The notes below the pieces were generated by a model, which ran no database searches, had not been told where the DNA came from, and saw only the letters and a program-made list of their open reading frames with translations. 64,000 nt of DNA. Origin: Saccharomonospora xinjiangensis XJ-54 (lineage in GTDB: Bacteria > Actinomycetota > Actinomycetes > Mycobacteriales > Pseudonocardiaceae). The translations under genes were made by a program, and so were the position numbers. Below are positions 51,344-59,235 of this stretch, piece by piece; position 1 is the first letter of the stretch, and every line of letters starts with the position of its first letter. The stretch is from positions 272,982 through 336,981 of the forward strand of contig NZ_JH636049.1 in assembly GCF_000258175.1 (NCBI RefSeq). The letters are read 5' to 3'.

Positions 51344-52840
51344 ATGGAGATCATCGACACCGACGTCCTCGTGGTCGGGGCGGGATTCGGCGGCATCGCC
51401 ACGGCCGTGGAACTGCGCAGGGCCGGTATCCACGACGTCGTCGTGCTGGAGGCGTCGGGCGAGGTGGGCGGCGTGTGGCGCGACAACACCTATCCCGGGG
51501 CGGCCTGCGACGTTCCCTCGCCGCTGTACTCGTTCTCGTTCGCCCCGAAGCCGGACTGGCCCCGCCGGTACGCGGAGCAGCCCGACATCCTCCGGTACCT
51601 GCTGCGGGTGGCCCGCCGGTGCGGGGTCTACGAGAATGTTCGCTTCCACAGCGAGGTCGTCTCGGCCGAGTTCGGTGAGCGGACAGGACGCTGGCTGGTG
51701 CGTACCGCAGCCGGAGCCGCCTATTCCGCGAGGGTGTTGGTCCCCGCCACAGGGCAGCTCTCCCGGCCCGCGTACCCATCGGTGCCCGGCATCGGCACCT
51801 TCACCGGCGAGTCCTTCCACTCCGCCCGCTGGGACCACGACTGCGAGCTGGCGGGCAAGCGGGTCGCGGTGATCGGGACCGGAGCCAGTGCCGTGCAGTT
51901 CGTTCCCTTCCTCCGGGAGCGGGCGGCCTCGGTGACGCTGTTCCAGCGGACGGCCCCGTACGTCCTGCCCAAACGCGACCGGATCTACACCGAGCGGGGT
52001 CTGGCTTTCCTGCGTTCGGTTCCACTGGCGCGGCAACTCGACCGCCTCGGTTTCTGGCTCTACACTGAGTTCGCCCAGCAATGCCTGTCGAGATGGCACT
52101 TCTTCAGTCCACTGTTCACTGTCCAAGCGCGCCGACACCTGCGACGGTCGGTGGCCGATCCCGGCCTGCGCGCGGCACTGACACCGGACCATCGGCTCGG
52201 CTGCAAACGCGTGCTGTTCAGCAACGACTACTATCCCGCCCTCACCTCGTCCACTGTAGACCTTGTCACCAGTGAGGCCGTCGCCGTCACGCCCACCGGG
52301 CTCCGCACTGCCGACGGAAGGCAGTACGAGGTGGACGTCATCGTCTACGGAACCGGCTTCGCCGCGTCCGAGTTCCTCGGTTCCATGACCGTGAGGGGCC
52401 TCTCCGGCCGCACCCTGGCGGAGGTGTGGCGGGACGGCGCTCGCGCCCATCTCGGCATCACGGTTCCCGGGTTTCCCAACCTGTTCTTCGTGTACGGACC
52501 CAACACCAACCTCGGCGGCGGTTCGATCGTGCACATGCTGGAGAGCCAAGCCCGCTACATCCGCTCCGCCGTGCGGTGGCTGCTCGACCACCCCGGCCAC
52601 TGCCTGGACGTGCGGCCGGAGGCGGAACGCCGGTGGGATCGCGAGGTGCGGGGCAGGCTCGCACGATCGGTGTGGACGCACTGCCGGAGCTGGTACCGCG
52701 ACACGAGCGGCCGTGTCGTGTCCATCTGGCCGGGCCGCACCTTCACCTACCGGCGCCGCACCCGCCGCATCCGGCTGCCCGACTTCCGCCTGCTCCGCCT
52801 CCCGGCGCCGGGCGAGCCACCTGGACCTGTCACTCAATGA
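51344..52840 (+). CDS. Flavin-containing/Baeyer-Villiger-type monooxygenase
   Basis: 498 residues, ATG 51344 with -10-like TACCCT eight bases upstream and no clear Shine-Dalgarno, so probably leaderless. Two Rossmann motifs: GAGFGGIATA (12-21, FAD) and GTGASAVQFV (about 180, NADPH). Between them FTGESFHSARWD (about 153-164) fits the FxGxxxHxxxW[P/D] fingerprint of type I Baeyer-Villiger/flavin monooxygenases; later YGTGFAASEFL. Substrates could be ketones, but the CzcO/flavoprotein lineage also includes N- or S-oxidases. Monocistronic. Confidence 0.87.
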   Translation: MEIIDTDVLVVGAGFGGIATAVELRRAGIHDVVVLEASGEVGGVWRDNTYPGAACDVPSPLYSFSFAPKPDWPRRYAEQPDILRYLLRVARRCGVYENVRFHSEVVSAEFGERTGRWLVRTAAGAAYSARVLVPATGQLSRPAYPSVPGIGTFTGESFHSARWDHDCELAGKRVAVIGTGASAVQFVPFLRERAASVTLFQRTAPYVLPKRDRIYTERGLAFLRSVPLARQLDRLGFWLYTEFAQQCLSRWHFFSPLFTVQARRHLRRSVADPGLRAALTPDHRLGCKRVLFSNDYYPALTSSTVDLVTSEAVAVTPTGLRTADGRQYEVDVIVYGTGFAASEFLGSMTVRGLSGRTLAEVWRDGARAHLGITVPGFPNLFFVYGPNTNLGGGSIVHMLESQARYIRSAVRWLLDHPGHCLDVRPEAERRWDREVRGRLARSVWTHCRSWYRDTSGRVVSIWPGRTFTYRRRTRRIRLPDFRLLRLPAPGEPPGPVTQ

Positions 52841-52868
52841 CACCGCCATTGTGCCCACAGTCACGACA

Positions 52869-52916
52869 CGCCCATATCTTGGGTGCTGCGCGCTCATGAA
52901 CCCCTACATGTAGGCT
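52869..52916. promoter_or_regulatory. Tandem NrdR-box-like sites upstream of nrdA
   Basis: 52869-52884 (CGCCCATATCTTGGGT) and 52901-52916 (CCCCTACATGTAGGCT) each match the central part of the NrdR consensus ACACWATATATWGTGT (about nine to ten of 16 bases, mostly the core), and their centres are 32 bases apart, the spacing of functional NrdR box pairs. No cobalamin riboswitch is visible in the leader, in contrast with some streptomycete nrdAB operons. Confidence 0.5.
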
Positions 52917-53012
52917 TCGATCTCCGAGACCTCAGCACAACCGAACACCGGCCGAACTCGCGGGCACCCCTGCCCGCGAGGCGGTCGAACTCACCCATTT
53001 TGGAGTCGTCGC

Positions 53013-55481
53013 ATGTCAGTGGAAGCGTCACCGGACACCGCTCTCTCTCACTCCGCCGGGGCGGGAGACCTCGCGTGGGAGCGGGTCGAGAAGGTCGTGC
53101 GGGAGGCCGTCGCCGGTCTTGCCGGAACCTCCGCCGAGGCTGTCCTCACAGAGCTCCGGCGCAACGTCTACGAAGGCATCGGCGAGGACGAACTCGCACT
53201 CGCGCAGGTCATGGCCGCTCGCACGCTCGTGGAGCGCGAACCGAACTACTCGTTCGCGGCGGCCAGGCTGCTACTCGACTCGGCACGCGCGGAGGCCGTC
53301 TCCTACCTCGCAGGCGAGCCACGGCAGCCGGACTATCCCGAGATGGCCGCCACGTACGCGGACTACTTCCGCGACTACCTTCGCCGGGGCATCGACCTGC
53401 ACCTGCTCGCCGACGACCTCGCCACCTTCGACCTCGACGTCATCACCTCGGCTTTGCGCCCCGAACGCGACCTCGACCTCGGCCTGCTCGGACTGCAAAC
53501 GCTGTACGACCGCTACGTGCTGCGTGATCCGCACTCGGGCACCCGGTTCGAGTTGCCGCAGGCGTTCTTCATGCGCGTGGCGATGGGGCTTGCCGTCGCC
53601 GAACGCAATCGCGAGGCCAGGGCCGTCGAGTTCTACGAACTGCTCTCCTCACTGCGGTTCATGACGTCCACCCCGACCCTGTTCAACTCCGGTACACGGC
53701 GCCCACAGCTGTCGTCGTGCTTCCTCACGACCGTGTCCGACGACCTCTCGTCGATCTTCACGAGTTACCGCAACAACGCGATGCTGGCGAAGTACTCCGG
53801 CGGCCTCGGCAACGACTGGACGCCGGTGCGCGGTCTCGGCGCCCACATCAGGGGCACCGGAGGCAAGTCGCAGGGTGTCGTGCCCTTCCTCAAGATCGCC
53901 AACGACACGGCGGTGGCGGTGAACCAGGGCGGCAAGCGCAAGGGAGCCGCGTGCGCCTACCTGGAGACCTGGCACATCGACGTCGAAGAATTCCTCGACC
54001 TGCGCAAGAACACCGGCGACGACCGCAGGCGCACCCACGACATGAACACGGCCAACTGGGTGCCCGACGAGTTCCTCCGCAGGGTGGAGGCCGACGCGGA
54101 GTGGACGCTGTTCTCCCCTGACGAGGTTCCCGACCTGCACGACCTCTACGGCACCGCGTTCGCGGAGCGGTACCGGGCCTACGAGGAGGCCGCCGACGCG
54201 GGGCAGATCCGCGTGTTCCGCAGAGTGAGCGCCAAGCAGCTGTGGCGGCGCATGCTCACCATGCTGTTCGAGACGGGCCACCCGTGGATCACGTTCAAGG
54301 ACCCGTGCAACCTGCGCTCGCCGCAGCAACACGCCGGTGTGGTGCACTCCTCGAACCTGTGCACGGAGATCACGCTGAACACCAGCGCCGACGAGATCGC
54401 CGTGTGCAACCTCGGTTCGGTCAACCTCGCCCGCCACGTCGGCGAGAACGGCCTCGACGTCGAAGCGCTGCGCGACACCGTGACCACGGCCGTCCGCATG
54501 CTCGACAACGTGATCGACATCAACTTCTACACCGTGCCGGAGGCGGAACGGTCGAACCTGCGCCACCGCCCTGTCGGTCTCGGCCTCATGGGTTTCGCCG
54601 ACGCGTTGTTCGAACTCGGCATCCCCCAGGCGTCCGACGCCGCCGTCGAGTTCGCCGACCGCAGCATGGAGGTGCTGAGCTACCACGCCATCGCGGCGTC
54701 GGCCGACCTCGCCGAGGAGCGGGGCACGTACCCGTCGTTCGCGGGTTCGCTGTGGAGCCAGGGCGTGCTGCCGATCGACTCGCTGCGGCTGCTCGCGCAG
54801 GCTCGCGGTGAGGGCGAACTCGACATCGACACCACGACCACGCTCGACTGGGACTCGCTGCGCGAGCGTGTACGCGCGGGGGGTATGCGCAACTCGAACG
54901 TGCTCGCCATCGCCCCGACAGCCACGATCTCCAACATCTGCGGGGTCGGGCAGTCGATCGAGCCGCTGTTCTCCAATCTCTTCGTCAAGTCGAACATGTC
55001 CGGCGAGTTCACCGTCGTGAACCCGCACCTGGTGCGCGATCTCAAACAGCGAGGGCTGTGGGACGACGCCATGGTCGCCGAACTGAAGTTCCACGACGGC
55101 GTGCTCGCCCCCATCGACCGCGTTCCCGACGACCTCAAGGCGCTGTACGCGACGGCGTTCGAGATCGACAGCCGCTGGCTCATCGACGCGGCGTCGCGGC
55201 GGCAGAAGTGGATCGACCAGGCGCAGTCGCTCAACCTCTACCTCGCGGAGCCGAGTGGCAAGGCACTCGACGCGCTGTACCGCCACGCCTGGCGGCGCGG
55301 CCTGAAGACGACGTACTACCTGCGCTCGCGCGCCGCCACCCAGGTGGAGAAGAGCACATTGCGCGGCACCGACGGCAGGCTCAACGCCGTCACCCCCGCC
55401 GTGCCGTCCGTGCCCGTCGAGGCCCTGGACGTCGCCGCGGCCTGCCGGATCGACGACCTCGACTGCGAAGCCTGCCAGTAG
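53013..55481 (+). CDS. nrdA: Ribonucleotide reductase large subunit NrdA (class I)
   Basis: 822 residues, ATG 53013 after GGAG. Reduces ribonucleoside diphosphates to deoxyribonucleotides. Essential residues: Cys236 (QLSSCFLT), Cys450 (SSNLCTEI) and Cys465 (AVCNLGSVN), corresponding to the redox pair and thiyl radical cysteines; the radical-transfer Tyr768-Tyr769 (KTTYYLRS); and the mobile C-terminal pair Cys818/Cys821 (CEAC). The N-terminal all-helical domain starts at about residue 18, so no ATP-cone precedes it: the protein likely lacks dATP overall-activity inhibition. nrdB follows after 32 bases. Confidence 0.95.
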   Translation: MSVEASPDTALSHSAGAGDLAWERVEKVVREAVAGLAGTSAEAVLTELRRNVYEGIGEDELALAQVMAARTLVEREPNYSFAAARLLLDSARAEAVSYLAGEPRQPDYPEMAATYADYFRDYLRRGIDLHLLADDLATFDLDVITSALRPERDLDLGLLGLQTLYDRYVLRDPHSGTRFELPQAFFMRVAMGLAVAERNREARAVEFYELLSSLRFMTSTPTLFNSGTRRPQLSSCFLTTVSDDLSSIFTSYRNNAMLAKYSGGLGNDWTPVRGLGAHIRGTGGKSQGVVPFLKIANDTAVAVNQGGKRKGAACAYLETWHIDVEEFLDLRKNTGDDRRRTHDMNTANWVPDEFLRRVEADAEWTLFSPDEVPDLHDLYGTAFAERYRAYEEAADAGQIRVFRRVSAKQLWRRMLTMLFETGHPWITFKDPCNLRSPQQHAGVVHSSNLCTEITLNTSADEIAVCNLGSVNLARHVGENGLDVEALRDTVTTAVRMLDNVIDINFYTVPEAERSNLRHRPVGLGLMGFADALFELGIPQASDAAVEFADRSMEVLSYHAIAASADLAEERGTYPSFAGSLWSQGVLPIDSLRLLAQARGEGELDIDTTTTLDWDSLRERVRAGGMRNSNVLAIAPTATISNICGVGQSIEPLFSNLFVKSNMSGEFTVVNPHLVRDLKQRGLWDDAMVAELKFHDGVLAPIDRVPDDLKALYATAFEIDSRWLIDAASRRQKWIDQAQSLNLYLAEPSGKALDALYRHAWRRGLKTTYYLRSRAATQVEKSTLRGTDGRLNAVTPAVPSVPVEALDVAAACRIDDLDCEACQ

Positions 55482-55513
55482 CCATCCGACGAACCCAGTC
55501 GAAAGGACACTCG

Positions 55514-56563
55514 TTGAGCAAGAACCTCACCCTCGACTTCGGCGCCGCCCGTGTGAACGTGGACGACAAGGCGATGATCAATGCGCGCGCCGACGTGAAC
55601 CAGCTGCTTCCGATGAAGTATGGCTGGGCGTGGGAGAAGTACCTCGCCGGATGCGACAACCACTGGATGCCCACCGAGGTCGCCATGCAGGCCGACATCG
55701 CTCTGTGGAAGTCGCGCGACGGCCTCAGCGACGACGAGCGGCTCATGCTGAAGCGCAACCTCGGTTTCTTCGCGACGGCCGAATCGCTGGTGGCGAACAA
55801 TCTCGTGCTCGCCGTCTACCGGCACCTCACCAACCCGGAGTGCAGGCAGTACCTGCTGCGGCAGGCGTTCGAGGAGGCCGTGCACACCCACACCTTCCAG
55901 TACATCTGCGAAAGTCTCGGCCTCGACGAGGGCGAGCTGTTCAACGCGTACCGGGAGGTTCCTTCGATCGCGGACAAGGATTCCTGGGCGCTGCGCTACA
56001 CGCGCGACCTCGACGATCCCGGCTTCCGCACCGGGACGCCGGAGGCCGACCAGAACTTCCTGCGCGACCTCGTCGCGTTCTACGTCGTGTTCGAGGGCAT
56101 GTGGTTCTACACCGGGTTCGCCCAGGTTCTGTCGCTCGGCAGGCGGAACAAGATGGTGGGCATCGCCGAGCAGTACCAGTACATCCTGCGCGACGAGTCG
56201 ATCCACCTGAATTTCGGCATCGACTGCATCAATCAGATCAAGGTGGAGAACCCGCACCTGTGGACGCCGGAGTTCCAGCAGGAGGTGCGCGACATGCTGG
56301 TGGAGGCGTGTGCTCTGGAGGTCGCCTACGCCCGCGACACCATGCCGAGGCCAATACTGGGGTTGTCCGCGGAGTTGTGCGAGCAGTACATGCACTTCAT
56401 CACCGACCGCAGGGCGGCGCAGCTCGGTCTCGACCCCGTGTTCGGCGAGAGGGAGAACCCGTTCCCGTGGATGTCGGAAGCCATGGACCTGCGTAAGGAG
56501 AAGAACTTCTTCGAGACCAGGGTGACCGACTACCGCAGCGGCGCGGCACTGGAGTGGGACTGA
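55514..56563 (+). CDS. nrdB: Ribonucleotide reductase small subunit NrdB (class Ic-like, Phe at radical site)
   Basis: 349 residues from TTG 55514, with GAAAGGA at 55501-55507. Metal ligands are visible: Glu90 (FFATAES), Glu121 and His124 (EEAVHTH), then Glu in VFEGMWFY and Glu/His in [10 protein letters not shown]. The residue that carries the tyrosyl radical in class Ia enzymes is Phe128 ([13 protein letters not shown]). The pattern, including Glu (not Asp) at position 90, matches Chlamydia trachomatis NrdB (Glu89, Glu120, His123, Phe127), which uses a Mn(IV)/Fe(III) cluster instead of a radical Tyr. Class assignment is therefore Ic-like. Confidence 0.94.
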   Translation: MSKNLTLDFGAARVNVDDKAMINARADVNQLLPMKYGWAWEKYLAGCDNHWMPTEVAMQADIALWKSRDGLSDDERLMLKRNLGFFATAESLVANNLVLAVYRHLTNPECRQYLLRQAFEEAVHTHTFQYICESLGLDEGELFNAYREVPSIADKDSWALRYTRDLDDPGFRTGTPEADQNFLRDLVAFYVVFEGMWFYTGFAQVLSLGRRNKMVGIAEQYQYILRDESIHLNFGIDCINQIKVENPHLWTPEFQQEVRDMLVEACALEVAYARDTMPRPILGLSAELCEQYMHFITDRRAAQLGLDPVFGERENPFPWMSEAMDLRKEKNFFETRVTDYRSGAALEWD

Positions 56564-56684
56564 CCGACGTGGGTGCGGGACGTCCGCTGTCCGCGCCGTC
56601 CCGCTCAAGTTGCGGGGTGACCGCCGCTGGGTACGCTCGGCGGCCGAGCCATTCCGCACCGGCGGTGCCGCCGTGACCGGAACG

Positions 56685-56726
56685 CGACAGTGTCACACCG
56701 ACAGTAGCGTCGGTGTGACACTGTCG
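56685..56726. terminator. 18-bp perfect inverted repeat downstream of nrdB
   Basis: CGACAGTGTCACACCGAC (56685-56702) and GTCGGTGTGACACTGTCG (56709-56726) are exact complements around a six-base loop AGTAGC. It lies 122 bases past the nrdB stop and 140 before the next gene. It could terminate nrdAB or be a regulator's operator; the arms contain the self-complementary-like word GTGTCACAC. The rest of the 303-base gap (56564-56866) has no gene; its proximal part (56740-56790) is less GC-rich and may hold the next promoter. Confidence 0.6.
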
Positions 56727-56866
56727 TGTGATCTCTCCACCCTTCCAGGCGGTAGACAAGATGCTTATTGCATGATGCGGTTGCAGGGTTCCGGACCGTG
56801 GCCCGGACCCCTGTCGCTGTGCGGATTCGAGCTGCCGATGATCGACGATGTTGTGCGAGGTGAAGC

Positions 56867-58762
56867 GTGCCGGAACCTGGTGACACGCCAGGACTTGAGG
56901 ACATCGCGCGGCGCTGGGCCGCCCGCCTGACCGAGATCGACGGTGTCTCGGTGTCCGCCGAAACACTGCGTCCCTCGCTTCTCGCGCTCGCCCGCGAGGC
57001 ACAGGCGGAGGCGTGGACGGCCCATGACGCGGCCGTTCGCCGGTTCTCCGACCTCTACGCCGCCTCCCCGGTCGGGGTCGTGCTCGGTGACGCGGACGGA
57101 ACCATCCGCGACGTCAACCCCGCCTTCGTCGAATTGGTCCACCACACCAGGTCCGACCTCGTCGGGCACCCGCTCACCCGGCTCGCCGCCACGGCGGCCG
57201 ACGCGAAGATCCTCGCCTCGGTCGTCGAGGAGGCGTTGCTCCCCGCACGGCGGCCCCGGCAGGAACGGATCACGGTGACCCACGGGAGGGACGGCACGCT
57301 CCGGGCCCGCGTCACGGTCGCCACCATCACCGCCGACGGTCCCGGACTGCCCCATCCCGTCCTCATGATCGAGGATGTGCACGAGCTCGACCTGCTCAGC
57401 GAGCAGTTGCGCAGGCAGAACGTGCAGGACCCGCTCACGGGCCTGCCGAACTCGTACCACTTCGAGAACAAGCTGGACACCGCACTCGCCACGGCGCAGG
57501 GCGGACGCGTGGCGCTGGTCTACTTCGACATCGACGGCTTCAAGGTGATCAACGACGGGCTCGGTCCCGGCGCAGGCGACGAAGTCCTGCGGCAGGTCGC
57601 CCGCAAACTCGGGAGCCACTTCACCGGCCAGTGCGGACACGAGGCCGTCGTCGCACGGCTCTCCGGTGACGGTTTCGCCGTGCTGCTGCACGGCAGGTCG
57701 GACAGTGGGCTCGACACCGCCACCGTCGTTGATCTCGTCGAGGACTCGATGCGGGAGCTCGCCGAGCCGGTGTATGTGGACGGCAAGGGCGTCGGGGTCA
57801 ATGTCAGCGTCGGCATCGTCGTCACCGAGGCCGCGGGCCGGACCAGCGAGGAACTGCACAGGGCCGCCGAGATCACCTTGCACAGGGCCAAGGAGAACGG
57901 CAAGGCCCAGTGGATGCTGTTCGAGCAGGACCTGCACGACCGCGACCGGAGACGCTTCGGCATCGGCGCCGCCATCGGCGGTGGACTGGAGAACGGCCAG
58001 TTCGCCGTGGACTATGAGCCCACCGTCACGCTCGACGACCATGAGCGCGTCGCCGTGGTCAACGCCCAGCTCCGCTGGGATCACCCCGACCACGGTGTGC
58101 TCCGTTCCCGCGATTTCTCCGACCTCGCCGACACCACCGGTATGACGCCGGCACTGGGCGAGTTGCTGCTCGCCCTGTCGATGACCGACGCCGCCGCGTG
58201 GCATCACGAGTTCGGCGACGCACCCGACCTGTGTGTGCGGCTGCCCGCCAGGCTCGCGAACGACCCGAACCTCGTCCGTTTCGTGCGCACCGAACTCGAC
58301 CGCACCGGGCTGCCACCGAACACGCTGCGCATCTGCACCGACAGCGTCACTCTCATCGAGCCGCGCGGAGAGGTGCTGGAGAACCTGTCGATCCTCGCCG
58401 AACTGGGCGTCAAGATCACCCTGGCCGTGTCCGGAGCAGCCGATCTCGAACTCATCCACCGGCACCGGCTTCCCGTGGGTTTCGTCATCGTGTCAGGCAC
58501 GCTGGTGGACGCGCTCGCTGAGGACGACGAGAGCATGCAGAGCGCCCACCGGCATTTCGAGATGCTGATGATCCGCGCGAGAGAACTCAAGATCGCCAGG
58601 GTCGGCGTCGAGGGCGTACGCAGCTTCGAGCACGCCCGGCGGCTCGCCGCACTCGGCGTCGTCGCGGGCAGGGGCCCGCTGTTCGGCGAGGAGACCGGCG
58701 CGGCAAGTATTCGATCGATGCTCGCGAAGTCGGCGGGAACCATGCGAGCATTGCGCCCATGA
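56867..58762 (+). CDS. PAS-GGDEF-EAL protein with degenerate catalytic motifs
   Basis: 631 residues, GTG 56867 with GAGG at 56857-56860. An N-terminal coiled-coil/helical region and PAS-like domain (about 48-165: SPVGVVLGDADGTIRDVNPAF) are followed by a GGDEF domain (about 195-340) and an EAL domain (about 360-610). The cyclase signature is SGDGF (266-270) in place of GG(D/E)EF, and the EAL signature is NAQLRW (399-404) in place of EALLRW, so both activities are probably lost and it may act as a c-di-GMP or GTP sensor. Its stop overlaps the peroxiredoxin start (ATGA at 58759). Confidence 0.87.
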   Translation: MPEPGDTPGLEDIARRWAARLTEIDGVSVSAETLRPSLLALAREAQAEAWTAHDAAVRRFSDLYAASPVGVVLGDADGTIRDVNPAFVELVHHTRSDLVGHPLTRLAATAADAKILASVVEEALLPARRPRQERITVTHGRDGTLRARVTVATITADGPGLPHPVLMIEDVHELDLLSEQLRRQNVQDPLTGLPNSYHFENKLDTALATAQGGRVALVYFDIDGFKVINDGLGPGAGDEVLRQVARKLGSHFTGQCGHEAVVARLSGDGFAVLLHGRSDSGLDTATVVDLVEDSMRELAEPVYVDGKGVGVNVSVGIVVTEAAGRTSEELHRAAEITLHRAKENGKAQWMLFEQDLHDRDRRRFGIGAAIGGGLENGQFAVDYEPTVTLDDHERVAVVNAQLRWDHPDHGVLRSRDFSDLADTTGMTPALGELLLALSMTDAAAWHHEFGDAPDLCVRLPARLANDPNLVRFVRTELDRTGLPPNTLRICTDSVTLIEPRGEVLENLSILAELGVKITLAVSGAADLELIHRHRLPVGFVIVSGTLVDALAEDDESMQSAHRHFEMLMIRARELKIARVGVEGVRSFEHARRLAALGVVAGRGPLFGEETGAASIRSMLAKSAGTMRALRP

Positions 58763-59217
58763 AGCAGGCAGAACGCGCGCCGGACTTCACGTTGCCCGAC
58801 GAGTCGGGCACGCCCCGGCGGCTGACCGAGTTGCTCACGGCCGGTCCTGTCGTGCTGTTCTTCTATCCCGCTGCCATGACGGCGGGGTGCACGACGGAGA
58901 GCTGCCACTTCCGCGATCTCTCCGCCGAATTCGCGGCGCTGGGCGCGCAGCCGGTCGGGGTGAGCCCCGACCCCGTGGACACGCAGCGGCGGTTCTCCGA
59001 GGCCCACGACCTCGGGTTCCCGCTGCTGTCGGACCCCGACGGCGCCATCGCGAGCGAGTTCGGTGTGCGCCGGGGTTTCGGCCCGCTGCGCACCAAGCGG
59101 CACACCTTCGTGATCGGCACCGACAGGACGGTGCTCGCCGTGATCCGCAGTGAACTCCGCATGTCCGTCCACGCCGACAAGGCTCTCGACGTCCTGCGCT
59201 CCCACAGGCAGGCGTGA
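58759..59217 (+). CDS. Peroxiredoxin (AhpC/TSA, BCP/PrxQ type)
   Basis: 152 residues. Peroxidatic Cys44 in PAAMTAGCTTESCHFRD and resolving Cys49 only five residues later are the mark of alpha-helix-resolved BCP/PrxQ peroxiredoxins, which reduce alkyl hydroperoxides with thioredoxin. No leader, so cytoplasmic. Translation is coupled to the GGDEF-EAL gene by an ATGA overlap, which is unusual company for a peroxiredoxin; an oxidative signal to the sensor protein is possible but speculative. Confidence 0.92.
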   Translation: MKQAERAPDFTLPDESGTPRRLTELLTAGPVVLFFYPAAMTAGCTTESCHFRDLSAEFAALGAQPVGVSPDPVDTQRRFSEAHDLGFPLLSDPDGAIASEFGVRRGFGPLRTKRHTFVIGTDRTVLAVIRSELRMSVHADKALDVLRSHRQA

Positions 59218-59235
59218 GCGCGGCGGAGGTGCAGG

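Noticed and set aside
52841-53012. Cobalamin riboswitch upstream of nrdA (as in some streptomycetes)
   Set aside because: The leader lacks a B12 box and the core motifs; only NrdR-like palindromes are visible.
56605-56904. Small minus-strand frame (99 codons) between nrdB and the GGDEF-EAL gene
   Set aside because: It crosses the 18-bp inverted repeat, is rich in Arg/Ser/His, has no family signal and no ribosome-binding site.
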